Shown here: piece after piece, positions 1 to 9,221 of the stretch | How positions within the stretch are numbered: position 1 is the stretch's first letter | Layout: each line of letters begins with the position of its first letter | Assembly: GCF_900114915.1 (NCBI RefSeq) | Contig: NZ_FOUS01000008.1 | Coordinates: 310,001 to 374,000 of the forward strand | Reading direction: 5' to 3' | Length of the DNA stretch: 64,000 nt | From: Bradyrhizobium sp. Rc3b | GTDB taxonomy: Bacteria; Pseudomonadota; Alphaproteobacteria; Rhizobiales; Xanthobacteraceae | Program-made: the position numbers and the translations under genes | Notes under the pieces: generated by a model | Databases searched by the model: none | Told to the model about the DNA's origin: nothing | The model's input: the letters and a program-made list of their open reading frames with translations, nothing else

Positions 1-32
1 AGGCCGGAAATCTTGACGATGGGGTCGGACAT
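1..32 (-). CDS. aapP: AapP, ABC transporter ATP-binding protein (N-terminus only)
   Basis: Only the first ten codons are present (MSDPIVKISG), starting at the ATG complementary to 30-32. The frame opens 11 bases after the stop of the permease gene aapM on the same strand. In rhizobial general L-amino-acid transporters the order is aapJ-aapQ-aapM-aapP, and the last gene encodes the cytoplasmic ATPase that powers uptake. The identification rests on this position; the visible residues are too few to prove the family. Confidence 0.75.
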   Translation of the reverse strand, partial: MSDPIVKISG

Positions 33-43
33 GGTGACCTCGA

Positions 44-1564
44 TCAGTTGCGACGGTGGGCGTTGAGGCGGTGCTCGACGAACAGCGAGTAGCGCGACAT
101 TCCAAAGCAGAAGATGAAGTAGATGATCCCGGCGAAGGCGAAGCCGGTGAACGCGGTCGAAGGCGTCGACCATTTCGGGTCCGAGAACGAGGCCCTGAGC
201 GAGCCCAACAGGTCGAACAGCGCCACGATCGAGACCAGCGATGTGTCCTTGAACAGCGAGATGAAGCTGTTGACGAGGTTCGGAATGACGTGACGCAGCG
301 CCTGCGGCAGCACGATCAGCGAGGTCGTCTTCCACCAGGACAGCCCCAGGGCCGCGGCCGCCTCGCCCTGCCCGCGCGGAATCGCTGCGAGCCCGCCGCG
401 GACGTTCTCGGCCTGGTAGGCGCCCGTGAACAGCGCGATGCCGATCAGCGCGCGGACGAGACCGTCGACGGTGAAATTGCCGGGCAGGAACAGGGGCAGC
501 ATGTAGGTGGCGAAGAACAGCACCGTGATCAGCGGCACGCCGCGCCAGAACTCGATGAAGGCGATCGAGAAGATCCGGATCAGCGGAATGGTGGAGCGGC
601 GGCCGAGCGCCAGCGCGATGCCGATCGGCAGCGAGGTGACGATGCCGGTGACGGAGACCACCAGCGTCACCAGGAGGCCGCCCCACAAATTCGTCGTCAC
701 GACCGGCAGTCCACCGCGATCGAGACCCATCAGCTTGATCACCGCGGCGATGGCGACGAAGGCAGCAATGCTCGAGGCCAGAGCGCGCCAACCCGTGCGC
801 AAGCCGCCGCCGAGGCCGAAGGCGATCAACGACACGACTACGGTCGTGACGGCAAAATCGGCCCAGACCGACTGACCCGCTCCCTGGATCTGATCGCGCA
901 ACCAGGTCAGCGGAAGGATCAGCCAGGAGATCGCCGTGCCGAACAGCACGATGAAATTCCCGACCGCCCACAACAGCGGCGCAACGGCGGACGTCTTGCT
1001 GAAACCGAGCACGGCCTGCCCGGCGCCGATGATGCTCTCGTCGAACAATTCCAGCAGGCCGGCGGTCCAACTGAGGCCAAAGCCCTTGATGCCGCCACCG
1101 TGCAGCAGAAAGAACGCGACCACTGGAAATGCGAAGAAGAACAGACTGGCGTTGAGCCCCTTTGCCGGCAGACGCGGCACGAGCAGTGGCACGAGCAGGA
1201 CCGCCGCAAGGACAAACGCGAGGTTGACCCGCCAGCGCTCGGCCTCGGGATAAAAACCGTAGATCAATTGCGGCAGCTTGGCCTGGATGTAGGGCCAGCA
1301 GGCGCCGACCGCAAAGCCGGCGTTCTCCGCGAGGCACGCCGTGCGGTCCTTGCCGCTCCAGACCGCATCGACCATCAAGAACCTGACCGAGGGAACGATG
1401 GTGAACCACAGCAGCAGGGCGCCGACGATCGTGAGCAGGATGTTGGTGGGCGAGTTGAACAGGCGCGTGCGCATCAGCCCGACAAAGCCCGTGGTCTTCA
1501 TCGGTGCGGGACGCTCGGTGAGCAGGTCGCGGCGGACGAAGCTGCTCGAGGCGATATCGCTCAT
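44..1564 (-). CDS. aapM: AapM, general L-amino-acid ABC transporter permease
   Basis: This is one of the two inner-membrane permease subunits of the broad-specificity amino-acid uptake system. The 506-residue protein is hydrophobic throughout. Its C-terminal third carries the HisMQ-type permease domain with the EAA loop (EAAAALGLSWWKTTSLIVLP) that contacts the ATPase. The N-terminal half is the extra membrane-spanning region typical of Aap permeases, which makes them longer than ordinary HisM proteins (about 230 residues). I chose the ATG at 1564 because it overlaps the aapQ stop as ATGA, a translational-coupling arrangement; an in-frame ATG nine codons upstream lies inside aapQ. Confidence 0.93.
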   Translation of the reverse strand: MSDIASSSFVRRDLLTERPAPMKTTGFVGLMRTRLFNSPTNILLTIVGALLLWFTIVPSVRFLMVDAVWSGKDRTACLAENAGFAVGACWPYIQAKLPQLIYGFYPEAERWRVNLAFVLAAVLLVPLLVPRLPAKGLNASLFFFAFPVVAFFLLHGGGIKGFGLSWTAGLLELFDESIIGAGQAVLGFSKTSAVAPLLWAVGNFIVLFGTAISWLILPLTWLRDQIQGAGQSVWADFAVTTVVVSLIAFGLGGGLRTGWRALASSIAAFVAIAAVIKLMGLDRGGLPVVTTNLWGGLLVTLVVSVTGIVTSLPIGIALALGRRSTIPLIRIFSIAFIEFWRGVPLITVLFFATYMLPLFLPGNFTVDGLVRALIGIALFTGAYQAENVRGGLAAIPRGQGEAAAALGLSWWKTTSLIVLPQALRHVIPNLVNSFISLFKDTSLVSIVALFDLLGSLRASFSDPKWSTPSTAFTGFAFAGIIYFIFCFGMSRYSLFVEHRLNAHRRN

Positions 1565-2766
1565 GCGCCCAGACTCCGGCTGACGCGCCACCCGTAGACG
1601 CTCATGATCGCGCTGGTGAGCAGCGAGATCAGGAGATAGATGCCCATGGTCATCGCGATGATCTCGATCGCCTGCCCGGTCTGGCTCAGCGACGTGCCGG
1701 CGAACACCGAGACGAGGTCGGGATAGCCGATCGCGACCGCCAGCGACGAGTTCTTGGTGAGATTAAGGTACTGATTGGTCAGCGGCGGCACGATGACCCG
1801 CATGGCCTGCGGCACCACGATCAGCCGCAGCGTGTTGCCGCGGCTGAGGCCGAGCGAGGCCCCCGCCTCCATCTGCCCCTTGTGGACGGACAAGATTCCG
1901 GCGCGCACAATCTCGGCGATGAAGGCGGCGGTATAGGTCGACAGCGCCAGCGTCAGCGCCACGAACTCCGGGATGATCCGCGATCCGCCGGCAAAATTGA
2001 ATCCCTTCAGCTGCGGGAGCTCGAAGGTGAAGGGCAGACCGAACACCAACATCGTGGCAAGCGGCAGCCCGAACAGCAGGCCCAGCACGGTGGGCCAGAT
2101 CCGGATCATCCGCCCTTCCTGAAACAGCGCGCGCCGCGCATAGAAGCGCAAGGCCAGTGACGCGGCGATACCGAGCGCCAGCATCGCCAGGAATGGCATC
2201 AGGCCGCTCCCGCCGATCGGGCTAGGAATGACGAGGCCGCGATTGCTGATGAAGGCAACGCCGAGCAGCGAGATGCTCTGCCGAGGATTGGGCAAGGCAG
2301 CCAGCACCGCGAGGTACCAGAACAGGATCTGGAACAGCAGCGGCAGGTTGCGGATGATCTCGACATAGATCTCGCCGACGCGCGACAACAGCCAATTGGG
2401 CGACAGCCGGCACAGCGCGACGATGAAGCCGATCAAGGTGGCGAAGACGATGCCCACCACCGAGACCACGAGCGTGTTCAAGAGCCCGACCACGAACACG
2501 CGCAGGAACGTGTCCGAACCGGTATAGGAGATCAGGGTCTGGTTGACGTCGAAGCCGGCATTATTCCTGAGGAAGCCGAAACCGGCGGCGATGTGCTGGT
2601 TTTCGAGATTGGCGCGGGCATTGGAGACGATCTCATAGCCGATCCAGCCCAGGATCGCCGCGAAGGCAAACTGGACGGCAATGCCGTTCCAGCCTGCCTT
2701 GCCACCCAGAACGCGCCTGATCTTCAGCGCGATCTGGGGTGGCGGTTTTCGGGCCTCGGTGCTCAT
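1561..2766 (-). CDS. aapQ: AapQ, general L-amino-acid ABC transporter permease
   Basis: This 401-residue inner-membrane protein is the partner permease of AapM. It starts with a cytoplasmic tail and a first membrane segment near residues 27-45. A HisMQ-type transmembrane domain follows, split by a long insertion, with the EAA loop (EAGASLGLSRGNTLRLIVVP) near residue 300. The length and the split domain match AapQ rather than simple HisQ proteins. The gene begins 24 bases after aapJ and overlaps aapM by four bases, so the three are co-transcribed. Uptake of many L-amino acids is the known role of the family; substrate range here is inferred. Confidence 0.93.
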   Translation of the reverse strand: MSTEARKPPPQIALKIRRVLGGKAGWNGIAVQFAFAAILGWIGYEIVSNARANLENQHIAAGFGFLRNNAGFDVNQTLISYTGSDTFLRVFVVGLLNTLVVSVVGIVFATLIGFIVALCRLSPNWLLSRVGEIYVEIIRNLPLLFQILFWYLAVLAALPNPRQSISLLGVAFISNRGLVIPSPIGGSGLMPFLAMLALGIAASLALRFYARRALFQEGRMIRIWPTVLGLLFGLPLATMLVFGLPFTFELPQLKGFNFAGGSRIIPEFVALTLALSTYTAAFIAEIVRAGILSVHKGQMEAGASLGLSRGNTLRLIVVPQAMRVIVPPLTNQYLNLTKNSSLAVAIGYPDLVSVFAGTSLSQTGQAIEIIAMTMGIYLLISLLTSAIMSVYGWRVSRSLGA

Positions 2767-2790
2767 GCCGCTGCCAGCGGATCAGGATGA

Positions 2791-3807
2791 TCAGCGGATC
2801 GGCGGCGCGTACTGAAGACCGCCCTTGTTCCAGAGATTGTTGAGGCCGCGATTGATAGCGAGCGGCGAGCCCGCGCCGACATTGCGATCGAACACCTCGC
2901 CGTAATTGCCGACCGCCTTCACGATCCGCACCACCCAGTCCTTGGTCAGGCCGAGTTGTTCGCCGAAATTGCCGTCGGTGCCGAGGACGCGCTTCAACTC
3001 GGGATTTTCCAGCTTCGCTTTCTCGTCGACGTTCTTCGAGCTCACGCCAAGCTCTTCAGCGGTGACCATCGCGAACAGCGTCCACTTCACGATGTCGAAC
3101 CACTGATCGTCGCCGTGGCGCACCATGGGGCCGAGCGGCTCCTTCGAGATGATCTCGGGAAGCACCATGTGGTCGTTGGGATTGGCAAGCTTCAGGCGAT
3201 TGGCGTACAGGCCCGACTGGTCGGTGGTGAAGACGTCGCAGCGTCCGGCCTCATAGGCCTTGACCGTTTCGTCGTTGGTGCCGAACGCGATCACCTCGTA
3301 CTTCATGTTATTGGCTTTGAAGTAGTCGGCCAGATTCTGCTCGGTGGTAGTGCCGGTCTGCACGCAGACCGAGGCGCTGTTGAGCTCGAGCGCCGAATTC
3401 ACCTTGAGCGACTTCTTCACCATGAAGCCCTGCCCGTCATAATAGGTCACGCCGGTAAAATTGGCGCCGAGCGAGGTATCACGCGAGATGGTCCAGGTGG
3501 TGTTGCGCGAGAGCACGTCGATTTCGCCGGATTGCAGCGCGGTGAAACGGTCCTTGGCGGACAGCGGCACGTACTTGACCTTGGTCGCATCGTTGAAGAT
3601 CGCCCCGGCGATCGCCTTGCAGACGTCGACGTCGAGGCCGGTCCAGTTGCCCTTGTCGTCGGGCGAGGAGAAGCCCGGCAGGCCCTGACTGACGCCGCAG
3701 GACAGCATGCCCCGGTCCTTGACCGTCTTGAGCGTTTGCGCGTCGGCGGCTTGGGCGGAGAGGCCGGCGGCGAGAGCAAGGGTGAGAGCCAGGGTTACGC
3801 GTTTCAT
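2791..3807 (-). CDS. aapJ: AapJ, periplasmic amino-acid-binding protein
   Basis: This protein captures amino acids in the periplasm and hands them to the AapQM permease. The ATG at 3807 gives 338 residues beginning with a clear signal peptide (MKRVTLALTLALAAGLSAQA, then ADAQT). It is preceded by an AAAGG ribosome binding site. The mature part has the SBP_bac_3 fold, with features such as DRGMLSCGVSQGLPGFS and a GLDVDVCKAIAGAIF stretch. The open frame continues upstream for 46 codons, but that stretch has no signal-peptide logic and I do not include it. It is the first gene of the aap operon, so the promoter must lie between 3808 and about 4060. Confidence 0.94.
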   Translation of the reverse strand: MKRVTLALTLALAAGLSAQAADAQTLKTVKDRGMLSCGVSQGLPGFSSPDDKGNWTGLDVDVCKAIAGAIFNDATKVKYVPLSAKDRFTALQSGEIDVLSRNTTWTISRDTSLGANFTGVTYYDGQGFMVKKSLKVNSALELNSASVCVQTGTTTEQNLADYFKANNMKYEVIAFGTNDETVKAYEAGRCDVFTTDQSGLYANRLKLANPNDHMVLPEIISKEPLGPMVRHGDDQWFDIVKWTLFAMVTAEELGVSSKNVDEKAKLENPELKRVLGTDGNFGEQLGLTKDWVVRIVKAVGNYGEVFDRNVGAGSPLAINRGLNNLWNKGGLQYAPPIR

Positions 3808-4095
3808 GGGCTTTGGGCCTTTCAAAGTCGTCTCAAGGAACGTTGTCTCAGGATCATCGCTGCCAGGGCCAGGCGTATCAAGGCCAGCCCTGCAAGAGTC
3901 ATGCTGGAAAACCTTGCCGAACACCCGCCGATCCCGGGAGGCCATACCTTAATCCCCGCCGCAGGCGCCCGCCGATATGGCTGTGGCGCAAGGTCCGGTC
4001 AGACGATGGATCGAAGGTCGCGGCAGGCCCCTCAACATGCGGCGACTGAATAGCACCTGCGCATCACAGAACGACTGGCGTGCCGGGTCAAGGGG
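3808..4095. other. Divergent spacer between aapJ and metC
   Basis: The stretch between the start of aapJ and the metC promoter holds no convincing gene. It must contain the aap promoter on the minus strand, but I see no clear -35/-10 pair. I looked for a SAM-type riboswitch on the metC side and did not recognise one. Confidence 0.4.
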
Positions 4096-4125
4096 TTGAC
4101 GGGACTCTTCTGTGTTCTGTTATTA
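4096..4125 (+). promoter_or_regulatory. Putative sigma-70 promoter of metC
   Basis: TTGACG at 4096-4101 and TTATTA at 4120-4125 are separated by 18 bases, a reasonable vegetative promoter. It lies about 70 bases upstream of the metC start. The transcribed leader contains a small GGCC-TTTC-GGCC hairpin at about 4134-4145. The call is from motif inspection only. Confidence 0.4.
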
Positions 4126-4196
4126 ACGACAGCGGCCTTTCGGCCAGCCCGTCAGGCGCCAAGCCCGAGCGGAAACGCGGTTTTGAAAGCAGACGC

Positions 4197-5381
4197 ATGG
4201 ATTCCTCGCACCCCCAAGAGCAGCAGGCCGAGACCCGGCTGGTCACCTCCGGCCGCGACACCAAGGCGCAGAAGGGGTTCGTCAATCCGCCGGTCTTTCA
4301 CGGCTCGACCGTGCTCTACCCGACCGCCGAGGACCTGCACGCCCATCGCGGCGAGTTCACCTATGGCCGTCATGGTTCCCCCACCACCAAGGCGTTCCAG
4401 GAGACGCTGATGGCGCTGGAGGGACCGCAATGCGCCGGCGTCGGCATCGTGCCGTCGGGGCTGTCGGCGATCTCGACCACCCTGCTCTCGGTGCTCAAGG
4501 CCGGAGACCATCTCCTGGTCTGCGACAACGTCTATCGGCCCTCGCGCAATTTCTGCAACGGCATGCTCACCCGCTTTGGCGTCGAGACCAGCTATTTCGA
4601 TCCGATGATCGGCGCCGGCATCGACAAGCTGTTCAAGCCCAACACCCGGGCCGTGCTGGTGGAGGCGCCAGGCTCGCAGTCGTTCGAGATGCCGGACATT
4701 CGCGCCATCGCCGAGGTCGCGCATGGGCGCGGCGCGCTCGTCATCGACGACAACACCTGGGCAACGCCGCTTTATCACCGCTCGCTCGAACAGGGCGTCG
4801 ACATCAGCATGCAGGCCGCCACCAAATATATCGGCGGCCATTCCGACATCATGTTCGGCACCATCTCGGCCAATGCCAAGGCCTGGCCGATGGTCACTGA
4901 AGGCATCCGCCTGCTCGGCGTCTGTGCCGGGCCCGACGATGTCTTCCTGGCGCTACGCGGCCTGCGCACGCTGTCGGTGCGGCTGGCGCAGCATCACCGT
5001 TCCGGGCTCGACATGGCGCGCTGGCTGGCTAGCCGGCCCGAGGTCGCGCGCGTGCTGCATCCCGGCTTGGAGACCGATCCCGGTCACGCGATCTGGAAGC
5101 GTGACTTCACTGGCGCCTCGGGCCTGTTCAGCATCGTGCTGAAGCCGGCCCCGCAGAAAGCGGTCGACACCATGCTGAACACGCTCAAGCTGTTCGGCAT
5201 GGGTTTTTCGTGGGGCGGCTTCGAGAGCCTTGCGATTCCCTTCGACTGCGATGCCTATCGCACCGCGACCAAGTGGTCGCCGGGCGGCCCGACGCTGCGT
5301 CTCCACATCGGTCTGGAGAGCGTCGACGACCTCAAGGCCGATCTCGACCGCGGCTTCGCTGCCCTCAAAGCGGCAATGTGA
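4197..5381 (+). CDS. metC: Cystathionine beta-lyase (PLP enzyme of methionine metabolism)
   Basis: The enzyme cleaves cystathionine to homocysteine, pyruvate and ammonia on the route to methionine. The 394-residue protein has the Cys/Met-metabolism PLP fold. Visible features are YGRHGSPTTKAFQETLMALEG near residue 60, the PSGLSAI segment that contacts the cofactor phosphate, VIDDNTWATP, and ATKYIGGHSD with the Schiff-base lysine at residue 210. I start at the ATG at 4197 because this gives the usual family length; the open frame extends 39 codons further upstream into the promoter region. MetC and cystathionine gamma-synthase are close relatives, but the long C-terminal SWGGFESL signature fits MetC. 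It is transcribed alone, away from aap. Confidence 0.9.
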   Translation: MDSSHPQEQQAETRLVTSGRDTKAQKGFVNPPVFHGSTVLYPTAEDLHAHRGEFTYGRHGSPTTKAFQETLMALEGPQCAGVGIVPSGLSAISTTLLSVLKAGDHLLVCDNVYRPSRNFCNGMLTRFGVETSYFDPMIGAGIDKLFKPNTRAVLVEAPGSQSFEMPDIRAIAEVAHGRGALVIDDNTWATPLYHRSLEQGVDISMQAATKYIGGHSDIMFGTISANAKAWPMVTEGIRLLGVCAGPDDVFLALRGLRTLSVRLAQHHRSGLDMARWLASRPEVARVLHPGLETDPGHAIWKRDFTGASGLFSIVLKPAPQKAVDTMLNTLKLFGMGFSWGGFESLAIPFDCDAYRTATKWSPGGPTLRLHIGLESVDDLKADLDRGFAALKAAM

Positions 5382-5533
5382 GCCTGCTCACAAGGCATCT
5401 CGACTGCGGACGCTCAACGCGCCGCGGGAACGTGCAGTTGGCGTAAACGTTAACGTCGACGCGCCAACAAAAGGTTTGAACCTCAAGCATTTGGCGCTAG
5501 CCTCACCAATCGACTCCAATCCGGACACGGAGC

Positions 5534-7225
5534 ATGGGAACGTTGGTTCTGCTCGATCTGATGGGCGGCGTTGCGCTGTTGCTGTGGGGCCTGCATATGG
5601 TCCACAGCGGGATCTTGCGCGCCTTCGGTCCCGACCTCAGGCGCCTGCTCGGCAAGGCGCTGAGCAACCGCGCCAGCGCTTTCGCCGCCGGCCTTGGCCT
5701 CACCGCGCTGCTCCAGAGCAGCACCGCGACCGCCCTGATCACGAGCTCGTTCGCAGCCGAGGGGCTCGTCAGCCTCGCCGCGGCGCTCGCCATCATGCTC
5801 GGGGCCAATGTCGGCACGACGCTGATCGTGCAGGTGCTGTCGTTCAACATCGCAGCCGTTGCGCCGGTCCTGTTCGTGCTCGGCCTCGTCGCCTTCCGCT
5901 CCGGCCCGCGATCGCGGATCAAGGACATCGGCCGCGTCTGCATCGGCCTCGGCCTGATGCTGCTCTCGCTGCACATCCTGCTCGACACGCTGGCGCCGGC
6001 TGAGAACGCACCGGGCGTCCGCATCGTGATGTCGGCCATCACGGGCGATCCCATATTGTGCATCGTCATCGCCGCCCTCGTCACCTGGGCCGTGCATTCA
6101 AGCGTCGCCAGCGTGCTGCTGATCATGTCGCTGGCCTATTCGCAGTTCATCACGCCCGACGCGGCGCTGGCGCTGGTGCTCGGGGCCAATCTCGGCAGTG
6201 CCATCAATCCCGTGTTCGAGGGCGCCAGGCGTGACGACCCCGCGAGCTACCGCCTGCCGGTCGGGAATCTCGTCAACCGCGTGATCGGGATTGCCCTCGT
6301 CCTGCCCTTCCTCGGCGCGATCGCCGAGCACATGCACGCCTGGCAGCCCGATCTCGCCAGGATGACGGCGGCTTTCCACATCGCCTTCAATGTCGGCACC
6401 GCCGTCGTCTTCATCGGCCTGCTCGACACCATGTCGCGCCTACTCACCCGCCTCCTGCCGGATCGCGTGCAGGAGGCCGACCCAGCCCGGCCGCGCTATC
6501 TCGACGAGACCGCGCTGGAAACGCCGTCGCTGGCGCTCGCCGACGCCGCTCGCGAGACCTTGCGGATGGGCGATCTCGTCGAGGTCATGCTGCGGAAGGT
6601 GATGGCGGCGATGATGACCGGCGACCGTGCGCTGGTCGACCAGGTCTCCAAGATGGACAATTTCGTCGACGGTCTCGACGAGGCCATCAAGCTCTACGTG
6701 ACCAAGCTGATGCGGGGCAGCCTCGACGAGAGCGAAGGACGGCGTGCGATGGAGATCATCTCCTTCGCCATCAACCTCGAACATATCGGCGACATCATCG
6801 ACAAGAGCCTGAGCGAGCTCGCCACCAAGAAGATCAAGCGTCGCTTCCAGTTCTCGGCGGAAGGCGCCGATGAACTCGCCGCCTTCCACAAGCGCACGAT
6901 GGACTCGCTGCGGATCGCCTTCGGGGTCTTCATGTCCGGTGATGCCAACGAGGCGCGCAAGCTGCTGGTGGAGAAAACCGCGCTGCGCAACACCGAGCTC
7001 GCCGCGGTCGAGCGACATCTCGACCGCCTGCGCGAGGGCCGCCCCGAAACCATCGAAACGACGTCGCTGCATCTGGACGTGCTGCGCGACCTCAGGCGCA
7101 TCCACTCGCATATCTGCTCGGTCGCCTATCCCGTGCTCGACGCGGCCGGCGTGCCCTATCGCAGGACGGAGGCGGAGACAGCGGCCCTGCCAACCTCAGG
7201 CGCGGCCTCGGCCTTGCCGCACTAA
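5534..7225 (+). CDS. Na+/phosphate cotransporter with C-terminal PhoU-like domain
   Basis: This is a 563-residue inner-membrane protein of the NptA/PNaS family, which imports phosphate with sodium. The N-terminal 320 residues carry the duplicated transport repeat. The first repeat has LLQSSTATALITS and GANVGTTL; the second has HSSVASVLLIMS and GANLGSAINP, the QSS-type motifs expected to bind Na+ and phosphate. Residues of roughly 345-535 are soluble and helical and resemble PhoU. The ATG at 5534 follows a GGAG ribosome binding site. The gene converges on the LABN gene with only nine bases between stops. Phosphate is the family substrate; other anions cannot be excluded. Confidence 0.88.
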   Translation: MGTLVLLDLMGGVALLLWGLHMVHSGILRAFGPDLRRLLGKALSNRASAFAAGLGLTALLQSSTATALITSSFAAEGLVSLAAALAIMLGANVGTTLIVQVLSFNIAAVAPVLFVLGLVAFRSGPRSRIKDIGRVCIGLGLMLLSLHILLDTLAPAENAPGVRIVMSAITGDPILCIVIAALVTWAVHSSVASVLLIMSLAYSQFITPDAALALVLGANLGSAINPVFEGARRDDPASYRLPVGNLVNRVIGIALVLPFLGAIAEHMHAWQPDLARMTAAFHIAFNVGTAVVFIGLLDTMSRLLTRLLPDRVQEADPARPRYLDETALETPSLALADAARETLRMGDLVEVMLRKVMAAMMTGDRALVDQVSKMDNFVDGLDEAIKLYVTKLMRGSLDESEGRRAMEIISFAINLEHIGDIIDKSLSELATKKIKRRFQFSAEGADELAAFHKRTMDSLRIAFGVFMSGDANEARKLLVEKTALRNTELAAVERHLDRLREGRPETIETTSLHLDVLRDLRRIHSHICSVAYPVLDAAGVPYRRTEAETAALPTSGAASALPH

Positions 7226-7234
7226 AACCTGGGC

Positions 7235-7573
7235 TCAGCGATCGAGCGTCTTCGAGGCGCGGCCGCGGTTCTTGATGATCAGCATGATGTTGCGGATATA
7301 GATGATGGTCGCGAGCGATTGTCCGAGGATGATCACCGGCTCGCGCTTCACGACGCCGTAGACCAGCGTCATCAGTCCGCCGCCCATCGAGCAGAACCAG
7401 AACGCCATCGGCACCACGCTGTTGCCTGCGCGCTCGCTCGCGATCCACTGCACCAGGAAGCGCGCGGTGAAGAACAGCTGCGCGACGAGGCCGAATGCCA
7501 GCCAGAAATCGAACTTGGCGACGAAGACGTCGTAGAGATAATTGCTCAGCGCCTGACCGTATTGAATGATCAT
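7235..7573 (-). CDS. LABN-domain membrane protein (lipid-A-disaccharide synthase N-terminal-like)
   Basis: This 112-residue protein has three hydrophobic segments and the LABN signature (FTARFLVQWIASERAGNSVVP, then FWFCSMGGGLMTLVYG). The domain is named after the N-terminus of some LpxB proteins, but stand-alone copies occur beside GT2 polyprenyl-phosphate sugar transferases. Its start overlaps the stop of the GT2 gene by four bases (ATGA), so the two are translationally coupled and probably act together. A role in moving or stabilising a lipid-linked sugar is plausible. I infer that only from context. Confidence 0.85.
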   Translation of the reverse strand: MIIQYGQALSNYLYDVFVAKFDFWLAFGLVAQLFFTARFLVQWIASERAGNSVVPMAFWFCSMGGGLMTLVYGVVKREPVIILGQSLATIIYIRNIMLIIKNRGRASKTLDR

Positions 7574-8307
7574 GCGTTCACCTCAGTCACATCTGGTGTC
7601 GGCTTCTTGCGGCGGATCAGCCACCATACGCCGGCGAGATCCATGATGCCGATCCACAGCCGGTCGAAGAAGCCGTAGTTGGACACGCCGGAATGGCGCG
7701 GCCGGTCGATCACGTCGACATAGGCGATGTCGTAGCCTTCGCGGCGGACCAGCGCCGGCAGGAAGCGATGCAGCCCGTCGAAATAGGGCATCATCAGGAA
7801 GACCTCGCGGCGGAATGCCTTGAGCCCGCAGCCGGTATCCCGCGTGCCGTCCTTCAAGATGGCGTTGCGGACGCCGTTCGCTATGCGCGACTGGAATTTC
7901 TTGAAGCCGGTATCCTTGCGTCCGACACGCTGCCCCGCAGCGAGGCCGACGCGCCCTGTGCCCTTCTCGACCGCCGAGATCAGGTCGGGCAGGAAGGCTG
8001 GATTGTTCTGGCCGTCGCCATCGAGGGTCGCCACGATCGCTCCGCGCGCCGCGCGCACGCCGCTGCGCACGGCCGCGGACTGGCCGCCTGATCTGGCGTG
8101 GCGCAGTTGGCGCAGATTGCTCCGCTGCGCCATGATCGCCGCGAGCCGTTCGCCGGTCGCATCGGTCGAGCCGTCGTTGACGTAGATGATCTCATAGGCC
8201 CAGCGGCCATCGAGCGCCGCGCCGATCTCCGCGATCAGCGGCGCGATGTTGTCGGCTTCGTTGCGCACGGGAACGACGATGGAAACCGAGGGCTGGGACG
8301 TCGACAA
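7570..8307 (-). CDS. Family 2 glycosyltransferase, polyprenyl-phosphate sugar transferase type
   Basis: The protein resembles dolichol-phosphate-mannose synthases, which load a sugar nucleotide onto polyprenyl phosphate at the cytoplasmic face. The GT-A core is clear: SIVVPVRNEADNI at the N-terminus, YVNDGSTDATGE, the metal-binding DGDGQNNP, and a C-terminal RHSGVSNYGFFDRLW. I place the start at a TTG (8305-8307), giving 245 residues, the normal length for this class. The open frame continues 77 codons further but would overlap the PAP2 gene. With the following LABN protein and the upstream GT83 enzyme it forms a lipid-linked sugar donor/acceptor module. The sugar is unknown; mannose or galacturonic acid are candidates from lipid A chemistry of rhizobia. 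Confidence 0.86.
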   Translation of the reverse strand: MSTSQPSVSIVVPVRNEADNIAPLIAEIGAALDGRWAYEIIYVNDGSTDATGERLAAIMAQRSNLRQLRHARSGGQSAAVRSGVRAARGAIVATLDGDGQNNPAFLPDLISAVEKGTGRVGLAAGQRVGRKDTGFKKFQSRIANGVRNAILKDGTRDTGCGLKAFRREVFLMMPYFDGLHRFLPALVRREGYDIAYVDVIDRPRHSGVSNYGFFDRLWIGIMDLAGVWWLIRRKKPTPDVTEVNA

Positions 8308-8374
8308 AGGCGGCTCGTGGTTGGAAGTGGGCCTGGGACCCCTGGGAACCGGCGGTCCCGGCAGGCAGCCGCTT

Positions 8375-9220
8375 TTATGGGGCGGATGCCCCGCGGGCAA
8401 CCCTTTTGAGATGGCCCGAGACCGCCCCCGGAAGAGGCACAATGGTGCCATCCGCGCGGATGGCAAAACCCAGCCGCCTGGCCGCGAACCAATAGCGGAC
8501 CGCCATGGCGCCGACCGTGCCGACCAGGGCGCCGGCAACGACGTCGCTCGGGTGATGCGCGACCAGCACCAGCCGCGTCAACAGGATCACGATTGCGTAA
8601 GTGAACATGAACACGCGCAGGCGCGGCCACAATGCCGACACGGCAAACGCCAGCGCGAACGCCGCCACGGCATGGCCCGAAGGCAGACTGGCGTAGGCCC
8701 CCGTGCCCTCGAACGGCACGAAGTTGAAGGGATTGGCTTTGCCGCCGACAAACGGACGTCCGCGGCCGATGACATATTTCAGGACCTCGGCAACGAACGC
8801 CGACACGGCAATCGACAGAAACACAAATTGCAGCCGTGTGCCGAGACCGAGGAGCAGCGCGCGGCTTGTGCCGTGAAGCCCGGCCGCAACGAGCGCCAAC
8901 ACCACCAGCAAGCCCCCGAGCACCGAGAGCAGGTACTCGTCCTTGCCGAAATCGGTGAGGATGCGGATCGGCCACAGGCTTGGCGTGCCGCGCGCCGGCA
9001 TCAGCTGGATCTCGGTCTGGTCGAACGCGAGCATCAGCGCGATGACGAGAGCCGCGCCCGTCGCACTGAGCCACAGCGAATGCCGCGCCAGCTTTCGCGC
9101 GGCCTCTGCGCGGCGCGAATGCGAGGGCGTGCGGACGAGCTGCGCCAGCGCGCTCCGGGACACGGCGAGCAATTGCGCGGGATAGCCCGGACGGGGCGCG
9201 GGGCTGGTCGTAACAGGCAT
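8375..9220 (-). CDS. PAP2-family phosphatase (lipid phosphatase)
   Basis: This integral membrane phosphatase has 281 residues and about six membrane segments. The three PAP2 motifs are present: KYVIGRGRP (K-x6-RP), SLPSGH, and TRLVLVAHHPSD. The third begins with Thr rather than the usual Ser. Such enzymes dephosphorylate isoprenyl pyrophosphate, phosphatidate or lipid A phosphates on the periplasmic side. The start at 9220 is one base beyond the GT83 stop codon, so the genes are almost fused in one transcript. In this setting recycling of the polyprenyl carrier or removal of a lipid A phosphate is likely; this is inference. Confidence 0.88.
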   Translation of the reverse strand: MPVTTSPAPRPGYPAQLLAVSRSALAQLVRTPSHSRRAEAARKLARHSLWLSATGAALVIALMLAFDQTEIQLMPARGTPSLWPIRILTDFGKDEYLLSVLGGLLVVLALVAAGLHGTSRALLLGLGTRLQFVFLSIAVSAFVAEVLKYVIGRGRPFVGGKANPFNFVPFEGTGAYASLPSGHAVAAFALAFAVSALWPRLRVFMFTYAIVILLTRLVLVAHHPSDVVAGALVGTVGAMAVRYWFAARRLGFAIRADGTIVPLPGAVSGHLKRVARGASAP

Positions 9221-9221
9221 C

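Noticed and set aside
56-1597. Long plus-strand frame opposite aapM
   Set aside because: It is composed of low-complexity Arg/Gln/Asp-rich sequence without start signals, whereas the minus strand encodes a recognisable permease in a conserved operon.
4126-4196. SAM-II or other methionine riboswitch in the metC leader
   Set aside because: SAM-II elements occur before met genes in alphaproteobacteria, but I could not find the required pseudoknot pairing or core bases; only a short GGCC hairpin is present.
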